This document shows positions 29,076 to 39,480 of a DNA stretch of 64,000 bases, piece by piece. A program made the position numbers and the translations under genes. This DNA is from Psychrobacter sp. MF31 (lineage in GTDB: Bacteria; Pseudomonadota; Gammaproteobacteria; Pseudomonadales; Moraxellaceae), in assembly GCF_012847335.1 (NCBI RefSeq), contig NZ_JABBDX010000004.1:124001-188000 (forward strand), written 5' to 3'. The notes beneath the pieces were generated by a model, which did not search any database, was not told the DNA's origin, and was given only the letters and a program-made list of their open reading frames with translations. Numbering within the stretch: position 1 is the first letter of the stretch; each line of letters opens with the position of its first letter.

Positions 29076-31811
29076 TTAAATGGTGCGTTCAACTTCTTGG
29101 ATTTCAAAGACTTCGATTTTATCGCCGACTTCAACGTCATAACCGCGAACGGCAAGACCACATTCCATGCCGGTGCGAACTTCATTGACATCGTCTTTAA
29201 AGCGGCGCAGTGATTGCAACTGACCGGTAAAGATCACTTGGTCATCACGAAGTACGCGAATAGGCTTATTGCGATAAATCGTACCTTCAACCACCATACA
29301 GCCCGCTGCTGCGCCAAATTTGCTTGAACGGAACACGTCACGAACGTCAGCGATGCCCAAGATTTTTTCGCGGTGCTCTGGCGCAAGCATACCACTCATC
29401 GCCGCTTTGACATCATCAATCAAGCCATAGATCACGCTATAGTAGCGAATATCAAGGTTGGCTGAATCTGCTTTTTTACGGGCAGCGCCATCGGCACGAA
29501 CGTTAAAGCCTAACAGTACCGCTTCACTAGATTCCGCAAGGGTCACATCCGACTCTGAAATAGGACCGACGCCTGAGCTGATCACGCGAACTTTAACTTC
29601 ATCGGTTGACAGCTCGTTGAGGGCGGCAAGCAGCGCCTCTAATGAGCCGCGAACGTCTGTTTTTAGCACAATGTTTAAGAACGACACTTCGCCTTGTCCC
29701 ATTTGCTCAAACATATTTTCAAGGCGCATTTTGTTTTGGCGCTCAAGCTGCTGCTCACGCTCACGGTTGGTTCTAAAGTCAGCAACCTCGCGCGCTTTTT
29801 TCTCATCGGTAACAACTAAGAACTCGCTTCCGGCAGCTGGAGTTTCAGGAAGTCCTAAAATCTCAACGGGAATGGACGGTCCTGCCGACTTAATGCGCTG
29901 ACCATTTTCATCGGTCATGGCACGAACTTTACCGTAATGCTCGCCTGCTAGTACCAAGTCGCCTTGTTTGAGCGTGCCTTTTTTGACCAAGACACTCACG
30001 ACAGCGCCGCGACCTTTTTCAAGCTTCGACTCAATAACCACGCCTTGAGCGGCACCATCTAATGGGGCTTCAAGCTCCATCAATTCAGCTTGGATGCTGA
30101 TGTATTCGAGTAATTCGTCGATCCCTTCGCCAGTTTTTGCTGAAATTTTGGCAACCGGGGTATCGCCGCCCCACTCTTCGGTAACAACACCTTTGGTGGT
30201 CAGCTCATTTAAAACGCGATCAGGATCAGCTGCTGGTTTATCCATTTTGTTAATAGCAACAATCAGTGGCGTTCCCGCAGCGCGAGCATGATCGATGGCT
30301 TCTTCAGTTTGTGGCATCATGCCATCGTCAGCGGCAACGACCAGTACAACAATGTCGGTTGCTTGAGCACCGCGCGATCGCATGGCACTAAATGCCGCGT
30401 GACCTGGGGTGTCAAGGAAGGTAATCACGCCGCGATCGGTGGTCACATGGTACGCACCGATATGCTGAGTGATCCCGCCTGCTTCTCCAATTGCCACTTT
30501 GGTGGTGCGAATTTTATCAAGAAGCGAGGTTTTACCATGGTCAACGTGACCCATAATAGTGACCACAGGCGGTCTTGCTTGAACGTTACTGCTGCGCTCA
30601 TCGACGTCTTCATGAAGCTCATCTTCAACTTTAGTATCGCTGACCAAGATTGGGTTGTGACCCATTTCTTCAACGATTAAGCTTGCGGTAGCTTGATCAA
30701 TGCTGTCTGATTCGCGAACCATTTCGCCCATTTTCATAAGCAATTTGATCACTTCGCGAACTTTAACCGCCATTTTTTGAGCCAAGTCAGAAACAACGAT
30801 TTGCTCGCCAATTTCAACATCGTGAACGATTTTTTCAACGGGCATTTCAAACTTGTGCTGAGCCGCTTGAGCCGAGCGTAAACCGTTTTTACGGTTTTTC
30901 ATTTCACGCTCTTCTTGGTTTTTACGGCGGCGACCGCGAGCAGGGGTGGTGCTGGCACCGCGTTTGATTTCGCGGCGCTCTTTTTCAAACGACTCTTCAA
31001 GAGCCGCCCCTACCAAACCTTCTGCCAACGGCTCATCGCGGCGAACTTCAGTGACAGGCTCACGATCGGTGTACTTTCCTGCCATTTTGCGCATTTGCTC
31101 AAGGGTGCGTTTTTGCGCCTCTTCTGCTTGAATGCGGCGGTTTTCAGCTTCGATTTGACGCAAACGCTCTTCTTCAGCTTCAATCGCAGCGCGAGCTTTA
31201 CGCTCAGCTTCAGTTTCAACTTTAGATTTGACGACCGCGACTTTTTTCTTTTCTTTCTCTTTTTCTTTGGCTTTAATTTCAATTGCTGCTTTGCTGCCTT
31301 TTTTGACCACCACCGATGAGGTTAAAGACTCATCGCTTTTGCCGCTGCTGCCTTTACCGCCACCAAAGCTTGCTCGCATGGCAGCAAGCGTTGCCGCTTG
31401 ACGCTCTTCGGCTTGTTTTTTGGCAACTGCTTTTTCTTCTGCTTCGCGGGTAGCGCGCTCTTGGGCTTCTGCCAAGGTTTTTTCACGCGCAGCAAGCTCT
31501 TGCGCCATTTTTTCAGGATCTGGCTTTTCAAAAACTTTTTTCTTGCGAACTTCAACGTTAACGCTTTTTGATTTGCCAGAGGAGCCGGTCACGCGCGCGG
31601 TGCTGGTCGTTTTAGCTTTTAGGCTAATTCGGCGCTTTTCTTGCTGACCATGACTTTGTTTAAGATACGTCACTAACTTCTCTTGCTCAAGTTCGGTGAC
31701 TAAGTCATCCTCCCCGCGAGCAGGCAGTCCGGCATCCACCAGCTGCTTTTTGAGCGCGCTTGCGGTTTTGCCGACCATTTCTGCCAGTTCTTTGACGGTT
31801 TTATCTGCCAT
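29076..31811 (-). CDS. infB: Translation initiation factor IF-2
   Basis: GTPase that brings initiator tRNA to the ribosome. The 911 residues contain an IF2-N domain at the start, a long Lys/Glu/Ala-rich linker (about 90-330), a second IF2-N domain, then the GTPase with GHVDHGKTS near residue 420, DTPGHAAF and NKMDKP, and the C-terminal tRNA-binding domains. The charged linker explains several spurious long frames on the opposite strand. Downstream of nusA by 113 bases. Confidence 0.97.
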   Translation of the reverse strand: MADKTVKELAEMVGKTASALKKQLVDAGLPARGEDDLVTELEQEKLVTYLKQSHGQQEKRRISLKAKTTSTARVTGSSGKSKSVNVEVRKKKVFEKPDPEKMAQELAAREKTLAEAQERATREAEEKAVAKKQAEERQAATLAAMRASFGGGKGSSGKSDESLTSSVVVKKGSKAAIEIKAKEKEKEKKKVAVVKSKVETEAERKARAAIEAEEERLRQIEAENRRIQAEEAQKRTLEQMRKMAGKYTDREPVTEVRRDEPLAEGLVGAALEESFEKERREIKRGASTTPARGRRRKNQEEREMKNRKNGLRSAQAAQHKFEMPVEKIVHDVEIGEQIVVSDLAQKMAVKVREVIKLLMKMGEMVRESDSIDQATASLIVEEMGHNPILVSDTKVEDELHEDVDERSSNVQARPPVVTIMGHVDHGKTSLLDKIRTTKVAIGEAGGITQHIGAYHVTTDRGVITFLDTPGHAAFSAMRSRGAQATDIVVLVVAADDGMMPQTEEAIDHARAAGTPLIVAINKMDKPAADPDRVLNELTTKGVVTEEWGGDTPVAKISAKTGEGIDELLEYISIQAELMELEAPLDGAAQGVVIESKLEKGRGAVVSVLVKKGTLKQGDLVLAGEHYGKVRAMTDENGQRIKSAGPSIPVEILGLPETPAAGSEFLVVTDEKKAREVADFRTNREREQQLERQNKMRLENMFEQMGQGEVSFLNIVLKTDVRGSLEALLAALNELSTDEVKVRVISSGVGPISESDVTLAESSEAVLLGFNVRADGAARKKADSANLDIRYYSVIYGLIDDVKAAMSGMLAPEHREKILGIADVRDVFRSSKFGAAAGCMVVEGTIYRNKPIRVLRDDQVIFTGQLQSLRRFKDDVNEVRTGMECGLAVRGYDVEVGDKIEVFEIQEVERTI

Positions 31812-31924
31812 TGATTATCACCTACTGTCTATTGTTTGCTATGTGTTCAATTCAATTGTTGGCTACAAATGATTGCGCGGTCAAATCAACATATCACCAA
31901 AAGACAGTGATATGCGCCTATCGC

Positions 31925-33409
31925 CTATTCATCGAACCATGATTCCCGAGCTTTCATAATGAGCTGCCCTGCTGTTTCGCTATCCAAACCTTCGATATCT
32001 TCTAAATCAAAGACGGCTTGCTCTGCCAAATCATCAACGGTAATGATGTCTTTTTGCGCAAGTTTGTAGGCAAGGCTTACGCTCATGCCTTCTAACTCTT
32101 GCAGCTCCTGACTTGGCTCTTTCATATTTTGTTGTTTAACCAGCTCGTCTGCGATGACCACTTCTTTGGCGCGCTCTTGAATCATGTCAATGGCGTCATC
32201 GTCCAAGCCTTCGATATCATAAAAGGTATCCACAGGAACGTAAGCAATCTCTTCAATGCTGGTAAAACCAATGTCAACTAACGCTTGCGCTAAGTCGTGA
32301 TCGACCTCTAAGCGCTCATAAAATAAGTCGATAAAGGCTTTGGTTTCGCTTTCTTGACGCTCTTGATATTCAGACTCAAGCATCATGTTGAGCTTGTAAC
32401 CGGTAAGCTCAGAGGCTAAGCGAACGTTTTGACCTTGAGAACCAATGGCTCGCGCCAACTGATCATTGGTGCTAAAAATAATATCCGCCGTTTGCGCATC
32501 TTCATCAAGAATAATGCTGCTGACATCCGCAGGCTCAAGGGCGCTGATGATATATTGCGCCGGATCATCTGACCAAACCACCACATCAATGCGCTCGCCA
32601 TCAAGCTCTTGCTGAACGGCTTGGATTCGCGTGCCACGCATGCCGATACAAGCGCCAACCGGATCGATTCGGTTGTCATTGGTTTTCACCGATACTTTGG
32701 CGCGTGTTCCCGGAAGGCGAGCCACGTTACGGATTTCAATAATTTCTTCAGCAATCTCAGGGACTTCTTTTTGCATAAGGGCTGAGAGCATTTCAGGATG
32801 GGTTCTTGAGAGCAATAATTGCGCGCCACGATTGTCACGATTGACATGATATAAAATGGCATTAATTCGCGATTTTACGCGCAGTTGCTCACGAGGTAAC
32901 ATCTGATCGCGCGCCAAATAGCCTTCTGCATTGTCACCCAAATCAATGATATAACCATCACGAGTTTGTTTTTTGACCTCGCCGTACATCATCTCGCCCA
33001 CGCGCGGCTCAAAAGCGTCAGCCACTAAAGCGCGCTCAGCTTCGCGGATCTTTTGGATGATGACTTGCTTGGCTTGCGTTGCCGCAATTCGACCAAATTC
33101 GATCGACTCGATTTGCTCTTCTTTAACATCGCCAATTGCCCACTCATCGGGGTCAAGATCGCTGATGGCAAGCTGACAAGCTGGCATCTCATGATCTTCA
33201 TCGGCAACCACTGTCCAATAGCGGTACGTGTCATAGTCACCGGTCGCACGGTCAATGGCAACGCGGATCGCCACTTCAGGCTGATCGGTATAGACTTTTT
33301 TCTTGGTCGAAACCACCAAAGCGTCTTCTATTGCCTCAAAGATGTCCTCAGGATTTAAGCCTTTTTCATTACTGACGGTTTCAACGACCGTTAAAATTTC
33401 ACGACTCAT
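31925..33409 (-). CDS. nusA: Transcription termination/antitermination factor NusA
   Basis: RNA polymerase-binding factor acting in pausing, termination and rRNA antitermination. N-terminal domain, S1 domain (VGEMMYGEVKKQTRDGYIIDLGDNAEGYL), two KH domains (DPVGACIGMRGTRIQAVQQEL and ARAIGSQGQNVRLASELTG) and two C-terminal acidic repeats (DIEGLDDDAIDMIQERA; DLEDIEGLDSETAGQLI). 494 residues, the full length of the gamma-proteobacterial form. 130 bases after rimP. Confidence 0.97.
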   Translation of the reverse strand: MSREILTVVETVSNEKGLNPEDIFEAIEDALVVSTKKKVYTDQPEVAIRVAIDRATGDYDTYRYWTVVADEDHEMPACQLAISDLDPDEWAIGDVKEEQIESIEFGRIAATQAKQVIIQKIREAERALVADAFEPRVGEMMYGEVKKQTRDGYIIDLGDNAEGYLARDQMLPREQLRVKSRINAILYHVNRDNRGAQLLLSRTHPEMLSALMQKEVPEIAEEIIEIRNVARLPGTRAKVSVKTNDNRIDPVGACIGMRGTRIQAVQQELDGERIDVVVWSDDPAQYIISALEPADVSSIILDEDAQTADIIFSTNDQLARAIGSQGQNVRLASELTGYKLNMMLESEYQERQESETKAFIDLFYERLEVDHDLAQALVDIGFTSIEEIAYVPVDTFYDIEGLDDDAIDMIQERAKEVVIADELVKQQNMKEPSQELQELEGMSVSLAYKLAQKDIITVDDLAEQAVFDLEDIEGLDSETAGQLIMKARESWFDE

Positions 33410-33539
33410 GCTCTACTTATCCTCACCTTTTTAATGGGCGTTTATTGTCAATCACTCCCAAAGCGCTTAATTTAAGCCAAAGCTTTGGGCATTAGGGTTT
33501 ATTATCAACCTCAAGCTTGCGTTAGCTAAAGGTGGTCAG

Positions 33540-34040
33540 TTAACTGTCTTCAAAAACCAAATTGGCTTTATCAATATTGCTCAATAACACATCAAACGTG
33601 TCGCCGTCTTGAGTGGTCAAAGTCAGCTTTGACTCATCAATGCTATTTAACACGCCCGTGACTTTACGGCGCTTTTGATCGCCTGAACCAATAGCTTGAA
33701 TCAAACGCAAACTTACGGTTTGTTCAAGATAATCATGAAGCTGATCATCAGAGAAAAACGAGCGATCAAACCCAGGCGATGACACTTCAAGAACATACTC
33801 GCCTGCAATCGGATCATGAACCTCAAGGATACCGCTGACTTGATGATTGACCGCCGCGCAATCTTCAATAGTGACATGTTTGTCCGCAGCTTTGTCGTCA
33901 GGCAAGCACTCAATAAAAATGCGCAAAAGTGATCTGCGACCTTGCGGCGCAAACTCAATTCCCCACAGCGCCACATCGCAAGCCGCCACAGCTGGGGCAA
34001 TAATTTGGGTTAATTCAGCAACTTTGGTCGAAAGCTTCAT
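33540..34040 (-). CDS. rimP: Ribosome maturation factor RimP
   Basis: Needed for 30S subunit maturation. 166 residues with the family pattern of an N-terminal alpha/beta domain (LWGIEFAPQGRRSLLRIFIE), VSGILEVHDPIAGEYVLEVSSPGFDRSFFS, and a C-terminal Sm-like beta barrel. First protein gene of the nusA-infB operon; the initiator tRNA gene lies upstream behind a terminator. Confidence 0.95.
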   Translation of the reverse strand: MKLSTKVAELTQIIAPAVAACDVALWGIEFAPQGRRSLLRIFIECLPDDKAADKHVTIEDCAAVNHQVSGILEVHDPIAGEYVLEVSSPGFDRSFFSDDQLHDYLEQTVSLRLIQAIGSGDQKRRKVTGVLNSIDESKLTLTTQDGDTFDVLLSNIDKANLVFEDS

Positions 34041-34227
34041 GATGACGTAGTCAGTTCCTCTTCACGACGATTAAGCGTTTGTCGTTATGATTAAATAAAC
34101 AATATTAAAATAAACGGTAGGATTGCAAAACTTTAAAGGGCAGCGTGATGATCTGCCTGATGAAACGCTGCTTGAGCAAGCTTAGCATAATTCAAACCGC
34201 TTCGACGATTTCCCTGATTTCAGATAC

Positions 34228-34254
34228 AAAAAAACCCACAAACATAATGGTGGG
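34228..34254 (-). terminator. Terminator of the tRNA unit
   Basis: Short GC stem CCCAC/GTGGG followed by seven T on the minus strand, 43 bases downstream of the initiator tRNA. A further AACTGAT/ATCAGTT stem lies at 34263-34289. Confidence 0.65.
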
Positions 34255-34296
34255 CTAATCGCAACTGATACTATCGTGAACAATCAGTTCAAAAAG

Positions 34297-34373
<77 letters not shown>

Positions 34374-34547
34374 ACAATTTAGAATGCATACTATAGATAA
34401 TTTTTATGACCTTGTCAATCATTATTTAAAATAAAATAGTTTAAATTTAATAATTATTGCCAACTCTTAAAATCAAAACTATTAGATGCGTTTTGACGAC
34501 CGTCACTTAATATATAATCAACTTCACATATAATCATTGTTAACGGT

Positions 34548-34632
34548 TGGTGCGATTGGGGGGACTTGAACCCCCACAGCTTGCGCCACTACCCCCTCAA
34601 GATAGCGTGTCTACCAATTCCACCACAATCGC
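34548..34632 (-). tRNA. leuU: tRNA-Leu (GAG)
   Basis: 85 bases with encoded CCA; acceptor GCGATTG/CAATCGC, anticodon loop TTGAGGG (anticodon GAG, reading CUC/CUU), a long variable arm and the T-loop TTCAAGT. It follows secG, as leuU does in enterobacteria. Confidence 0.95.
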
Positions 34633-34761
34633 AGTACTTTTAGCATCACTACTAAAAAGTAGGAAGGCATTGTAAGACGTCACTGCTAAAATAGCAAGCC
34701 CTAAGCCGCTAATTGCCGCGCAAAAGCTAAACTTTTTTGCCAAAGCGGATTGCAAAGGCGC

Positions 34762-35079
34762 TTACTGCGGATTTTGAGTCAACGGTCTTGGGTTTTGCGG
34801 TGCGGAAACAGGGGCACTTGGACCATCTAAGCGAAACTGATCTTCAGCTTGCTTTCTTGCGTGAACCGCTAAAGTCATACTGGTAACAAAAAAGATGGCG
34901 GTCAAAACGGCGGTGGCTCGCGTCAAAAAGTTAGCAGATCCTGCCGCCCCAAATACTGTTCCTGATGAGCCAGCACCAAATGACGCGCCAGCATCCGCGC
35001 CTTTGCCATGCTGAATTAAAATCAGCCCAATCATGGCAATGGCAACGATGATGTGCAAAGCCAATATAAATGTAAACAT
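34762..35079 (-). CDS. secG: Protein translocase subunit SecG
   Basis: Small membrane subunit that assists SecYE in protein export. 105 residues with two hydrophobic helices (about 3-22 and 52-70) separated by the glycine-rich loop HGKGADAGASFGAGSSGTVFG, and a Pro-rich hydrophilic tail. Between tpiA and tRNA-Leu, the usual place in gamma-proteobacteria. Confidence 0.95.
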   Translation of the reverse strand: MFTFILALHIIVAIAMIGLILIQHGKGADAGASFGAGSSGTVFGAAGSANFLTRATAVLTAIFFVTSMTLAVHARKQAEDQFRLDGPSAPVSAPQNPRPLTQNPQ

Positions 35080-35217
35080 GGTAACCTCGTTGCGAGCTTG
35101 GCGCTTGATTACGAAAAAGCGGTACCGCTAAGCAATAAAAATAGTTAGGCGCATTGTACCTGATTGCAATGACAAAATTAAAGCCTCTTATAAAAAAGTA
35201 ACTTTTGCTTTAACGGC

Positions 35218-36018
35218 TTAGTTGTGGCGACCAAAGGCGCGAGCAATCGCTAAAAAGCTGTCAGCGTTTAATGAGGCGCCGCCCACCAAAGCGCCATCAA
35301 TCATCTCGCTTTTGGCAAAATCAGCGGCGTTGTCAGCGTTGACACTGCCGCCATAAAGCACGCTAATGCTTGCAAGTCGCGAATCAAAGCTTGCCAGCGT
35401 TTGTTTGATGTGGCGATGAATTTGGGTCACGTCATCCACCGTTGGCACTTTTCCAGTACCAATCGCCCAAACAGGCTCGTAAGCAATGATAAGCTTATCT
35501 AACAACTCATCCGTCAATTCTGGATTGTTTTGAATAAAGTCATTTACAATGCTCAGCTGCTCATCTAGCACCGCTAACGTTTTGCCAGCTTGGTGATCCT
35601 CTTCTTTTTCACCAATACATAAAATGACGCCCAACGCTTTATTCATCGCGTGCTGCATTTTATTCAGCAGCATGGCGTTTGATTCTTGATGATATTGTCG
35701 GCGCTCAGAGTGACCTAAAATACAAAAGCTTGCGCCTGAATCTTTAATTTGAGTTGCTGAGCAGTCCCCTGTAAACGCGCCCGTCGTTGAGCTGTGGGCG
35801 CTGATGTCTTGAGCGGAACATAAAATAGGGCTGTGTTTGAGCTTATCAGCAACTTGGTATAGATGGATGCAACTTGGAGCCACCATAATTTGGCAATCGG
35901 AGTTTTTAGGATCAAGGCTGGCATCACGATTTATCGTCTCAAGCAATGCCTCAAGCAGCAACGTCACATCATTTGCGGTTGCCGGATTTTGTTTCCAGTT
36001 GCCAATTACAGCCTGCAT
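35218..36018 (-). CDS. tpiA: Triosephosphate isomerase
   Basis: Interconverts DHAP and glyceraldehyde 3-phosphate. Catalytic residues are visible: Asn/Lys in IGNWKQN, His in LGHSERRQ, Glu in [13 protein letters not shown], and the phosphate loop [12 protein letters not shown] 36018 (266 residues) is preferred because AAAGGT lies seven bases upstream; the longer frame from 36039 only adds seven residues. Transcribed towards secG. Confidence 0.97.
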   Translation of the reverse strand: MQAVIGNWKQNPATANDVTLLLEALLETINRDASLDPKNSDCQIMVAPSCIHLYQVADKLKHSPILCSAQDISAHSSTTGAFTGDCSATQIKDSGASFCILGHSERRQYHQESNAMLLNKMQHAMNKALGVILCIGEKEEDHQAGKTLAVLDEQLSIVNDFIQNNPELTDELLDKLIIAYEPVWAIGTGKVPTVDDVTQIHRHIKQTLASFDSRLASISVLYGGSVNADNAADFAKSEMIDGALVGGASLNADSFLAIARAFGRHN

Positions 36019-36091
36019 GGTGATTACCTTTATTGTCATTTTGCGCGCCAGTATAGCAAAGATTTGGGCGGCGCTATAGTCCCATAAAAGA

Positions 36092-36107
36092 TTTCCTGAT
36101 CAGGAAA
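36092..36107. promoter_or_regulatory. 16-base perfect palindrome between tpiA and pilB
   Basis: TTTCCTGATCAGGAAA is a perfect inverted repeat without a loop, in the 353-base divergent spacer 36019-36371. It may be a repressor or activator site for tpiA or pilB. The rest of the spacer shows no gene; pilB has a strong AGGAG just before its ATG. Confidence 0.45.
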
Positions 36108-36371
36108 AGGGCTTTATTTTTTCACTCTAGTTTCATACACTTAACTTTTATAGGCTTAACTTCTCATGACGGCGGATTAAATCAGCAATTTGTCATGATT
36201 CTTGCAGCGCAATTGAGATCAACTAAAGCAATTCAATCTTGATCACAGCGATCCGCGTAACCTTACTATTAAAAAAATAAGCTGTCGGCAACTAACGATT
36301 GATCCATTGATAACGATCATCGCGCGCCAATATATTCATTTCAGTCACGACACCAATTTAAGGAGATAAGC

Positions 36372-38081
36372 ATGGCAACCCCCAAAATCCCCCTTGGAGG
36401 ACTTGCATTACAGCTGGTCAATGAAGGCATTGTGACCGAAAGCAATATGCTGGTGGCGCAAAGAGAAGCTGTTCAGCAGCAATTGGGGTTGGTGCCGTAT
36501 TTGGTAGAAAATAAAATGGCAAATGCTTTTGAGATTGCCACCATGCTATCAAAAGCCTTTGGCGATCCGTTATTTGATTTAAACGCCATTAATACTGAGG
36601 TGATTCCAAAAGAGCTGGTCGATGAAAAAATCGTCCGCAAGTTTAATGCCTTGCCCATTTTTAAGCGCGGTCAGCGGCTGTTTTTGGCATTAAGTGATCC
36701 CACTCGAATTGATGCCATTGATGCGATTGCTTTTAACTCCAGAATGTCCGTTGAAACTGTGGTCGTTGAAGAGGACAAGCTTCGCGCTAAAATCGACACC
36801 ACTTTTGCTGATACGATGCAAAATTTTAGCAGTTTTGCTGATAGTGATTTGGACGTCGGGCTTACTGATGACAATGCTGACACCGGCGAAACCACCCTCA
36901 ACGATGGGGTTGATGAAGCGCCGGTGGTTAAATTTGTCAATAAAATGCTTCTCGATGCTATTCGCATGGGCGCATCGGATTTACACTTTGAGCCTTATGA
37001 AAAAACGTTTCGGGTTCGCTTTCGCGTTGATGGCGTCATGCAGCAAATGGCAAGCCCGCCGGTTCAGCTTGCCAGTAAAATTGCCGCGCGGCTAAAGGTG
37101 ATGTCGCAAATGGACATCTCTGAGCGCCGAGTTCCCCAAGATGGTCGCATTAAGCTAAAAATTTCTAAAAATAAAGCGATTGATTTTCGGGTAAACTCAC
37201 TGCCGACGCTGTTTGGTGAAAAAATCGTGCTGCGTATTCTTGATCCGTCGTCTGCCATGCTTGGGATTGACGCGCTTGGCTATGAGCCGGATCAAAAAGA
37301 GATGTTTATGGAAGCGCTGCAAAAACCGCAAGGAATGCTGCTGATTACCGGTCCGACCGGCTCTGGTAAAACGGTCTCCCTTTATACCGGAATTAATATT
37401 TTAAATACTGGCGCGACCAACATTTCAACGGCTGAAGATCCGGTTGAAATTAACCTTGAAGGCATCAATCAGGTCAACGTGAACCCTAAAGTTGGCTTGA
37501 CCTTTGCTAATGCGCTGAAGTCCTTTTTACGTCAAGACCCTGATATTGTCATGGTCGGTGAGATTCGCGATTTAGAAACGGCTGAGATTGCCATTAAAGC
37601 GGCGCAAACGGGGCATATGGTGTTATCGACTTTGCACACCAACTCAGCGCCTGAAACTTTAACCCGTCTTCGCAACATGGGGGTTGCCTCTTTTAACATT
37701 GCCACCTCGGTCAACTTGGTGATCGCTCAGCGCCTTGCCCGAAGACTTTGCAAAGCTTGTAAAAAACCGGTTAATATCCCGCGCAAAAGCTTGCTTGAGC
37801 TTGGCTTTACCGATAGCGATTTGGACAATCCGGAAAACATCATTTACGAGCCGGTCGGCTGTAGCGAGTGCCGCGAAGGCTATAAAGGTCGCGTGGGCAT
37901 TTATGAGGTGATGAAGGTAACGCCAGACATTTCACGGATCATTATGGAAGATGGCAATGCCATTGATATTAAAGATGCTGCCCTTAAAAACGGCTTTCGT
38001 GATCTGCGCCGATCAGGGATTTTAAAGGTGCTCGAGGGCGTCACCAGCATTCAAGAGATGATGCGCGTGACTTCGGAATAA
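36372..38081 (+). CDS. pilB: Type IV pilus assembly ATPase PilB
   Basis: Cytoplasmic hexameric ATPase that drives pilus extension. Walker A GPTGSGKT at residues 327-334, Asp box and Walker B (DPDIVMVGEIRDLETAEIA), His box (TGHMVLSTLHTN) and the zinc-binding tetracysteine CKAC...CSEC near residues 460-500. 569 residues with the N-terminal MshEN-type domain. AGGAG lies six bases before the ATG. Followed by pilC and pilD. Confidence 0.97.
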   Translation: MATPKIPLGGLALQLVNEGIVTESNMLVAQREAVQQQLGLVPYLVENKMANAFEIATMLSKAFGDPLFDLNAINTEVIPKELVDEKIVRKFNALPIFKRGQRLFLALSDPTRIDAIDAIAFNSRMSVETVVVEEDKLRAKIDTTFADTMQNFSSFADSDLDVGLTDDNADTGETTLNDGVDEAPVVKFVNKMLLDAIRMGASDLHFEPYEKTFRVRFRVDGVMQQMASPPVQLASKIAARLKVMSQMDISERRVPQDGRIKLKISKNKAIDFRVNSLPTLFGEKIVLRILDPSSAMLGIDALGYEPDQKEMFMEALQKPQGMLLITGPTGSGKTVSLYTGINILNTGATNISTAEDPVEINLEGINQVNVNPKVGLTFANALKSFLRQDPDIVMVGEIRDLETAEIAIKAAQTGHMVLSTLHTNSAPETLTRLRNMGVASFNIATSVNLVIAQRLARRLCKACKKPVNIPRKSLLELGFTDSDLDNPENIIYEPVGCSECREGYKGRVGIYEVMKVTPDISRIIMEDGNAIDIKDAALKNGFRDLRRSGILKVLEGVTSIQEMMRVTSE

Positions 38082-38225
38082 ATTGCCCAATTAATAGGCA
38101 AAATTTTCCTTTTTTTAATAAAATATTGCGCTACTATAGCAGTTATGTAAAGCTTAAACTTTTTTGCTGATTAAGCTTTGATTTTATTTTAATAAATTAA
38201 TCGTCATTGATGATAAGGGTTGGAC

Positions 38226-39449
38226 ATGGCAAAAGCAAAAACGGACATGCTTCTTGATTTTGTCTATGACGGGGTCAATAAGCGCGGTCAAAAGGTCAAA
38301 GGCGAGACCACCGGTCGCAGCTTGGAGCTTGCTAAAGCGACTTTGCGAAAGCAAGGCATCACGGTTAAAACCATTAAGAAAAAGCCCAAAGCGATTTTTA
38401 CCTTTAAAAAAGGCATTAAGCCCGTTGATATTGCCATTTTTTCGCGGCAACTTGCCACGATGATGAAAGCTGGCGTTCCGTTAACGCAGTCGTTTGAGAT
38501 CGTTGCCGACTCCCTTGACAATCCATCAATGAAAGATTTAGTGCTACAAATCAAAGCCGATATCGAAGCGGGCGGCACGTTTGCCGCAGCCCTTCGAAAG
38601 CATCCGCGCTATTTTGATGACCTGTTTTGCTCGCTGGTGGACTCAGGGGAGCAATCGGGAGCGCTTGAAACGATGCTTGAGCGCGTGGCGACCTATAAAG
38701 AAAAAAGTGAGCTATTAAAAGCCAAAATCAAAAAAGCGCTGAAATATCCGATTGCCGTTATCGTCGTTGCGATTATCGTGACCATCATTTTGCTCGTTAA
38801 AGTTGTTCCAGTATTTGCCGATTTGTTTGAGTCCTTTGGCGCAGAATTGCCCGCCTTTACCCAAATGGTGGTTGGCATGTCCGAGTGGATGCAGTCGTGG
38901 TGGTTTGTGCTGATTATTGCCATTGGCGGCGCGGTCATTGGCTTTTCTGAAGGTAAAAAACGCAGCAAAAAATTCCGCGATTTTTTAGACCGCGCCACCT
39001 TAAAAGCGCCAATTTTTGGCAATATTGCTTATCAAGCGGTCATTGCGCGCTTTGCTCGGACGCTTTCAACGACGTTTGCCGCCGGTGTGCCTTTGATTGA
39101 TGCGCTTGACTCCACGGCAGGGGCGACCAACAACGTGGTGTTTTATAACGCCACTCAGCAAATCAAAAATGACATTGCCACCGGTCAGCAGCTGCAATTT
39201 TCGATGCGATCCACCAACTTATTTCCAAGTATGGCGATTCAGATGGTCGGCATCGGCGAGGAAGCCGGAAGCTTGGAAGAAATGCTCAATAAAGTGGCGG
39301 TCTATTACGAAAATGAAGTCGATAACGCGGTCGATGGCTTAACCAGCCTCATGGAGCCGATGATTATGGCGATTTTGGGCGTCCTTGTGGGCGGCTTGGT
39401 GATTGCCATGTATTTGCCGATTTTCCAAATGGGATCGGTGGTCGGCTAA
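38226..39449 (+). CDS. pilC: Type IV pilus inner-membrane platform protein PilC
   Basis: Polytopic membrane protein at the base of the pilus. 407 residues with two T2SSF domains, membrane helices near 170-195, 220-240 and at the C-terminus (MEPMIMAILGVLVGGLVIAMYLPIF). ATG 38226 has AAGGG six bases upstream; the frame also opens with TTG 38220. Contains the conserved GVPLTQSFEIVADSLDN and GVPLIDALDSTAGATNN repeats. Transcribed with pilB and pilD. Confidence 0.96.
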   Translation: MAKAKTDMLLDFVYDGVNKRGQKVKGETTGRSLELAKATLRKQGITVKTIKKKPKAIFTFKKGIKPVDIAIFSRQLATMMKAGVPLTQSFEIVADSLDNPSMKDLVLQIKADIEAGGTFAAALRKHPRYFDDLFCSLVDSGEQSGALETMLERVATYKEKSELLKAKIKKALKYPIAVIVVAIIVTIILLVKVVPVFADLFESFGAELPAFTQMVVGMSEWMQSWWFVLIIAIGGAVIGFSEGKKRSKKFRDFLDRATLKAPIFGNIAYQAVIARFARTLSTTFAAGVPLIDALDSTAGATNNVVFYNATQQIKNDIATGQQLQFSMRSTNLFPSMAIQMVGIGEEAGSLEEMLNKVAVYYENEVDNAVDGLTSLMEPMIMAILGVLVGGLVIAMYLPIFQMGSVVG

Positions 39450-39480
39450 AGCGCTTTAAAAATAAAACAGGACAGTATTG

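Noticed and set aside
30915-31319. Phe/Leu-rich open frame of 134 codons opposite infB
   Set aside because: It is the mirror of the Lys/Glu/Ala-rich linker of IF-2; no ribosome site and no family.
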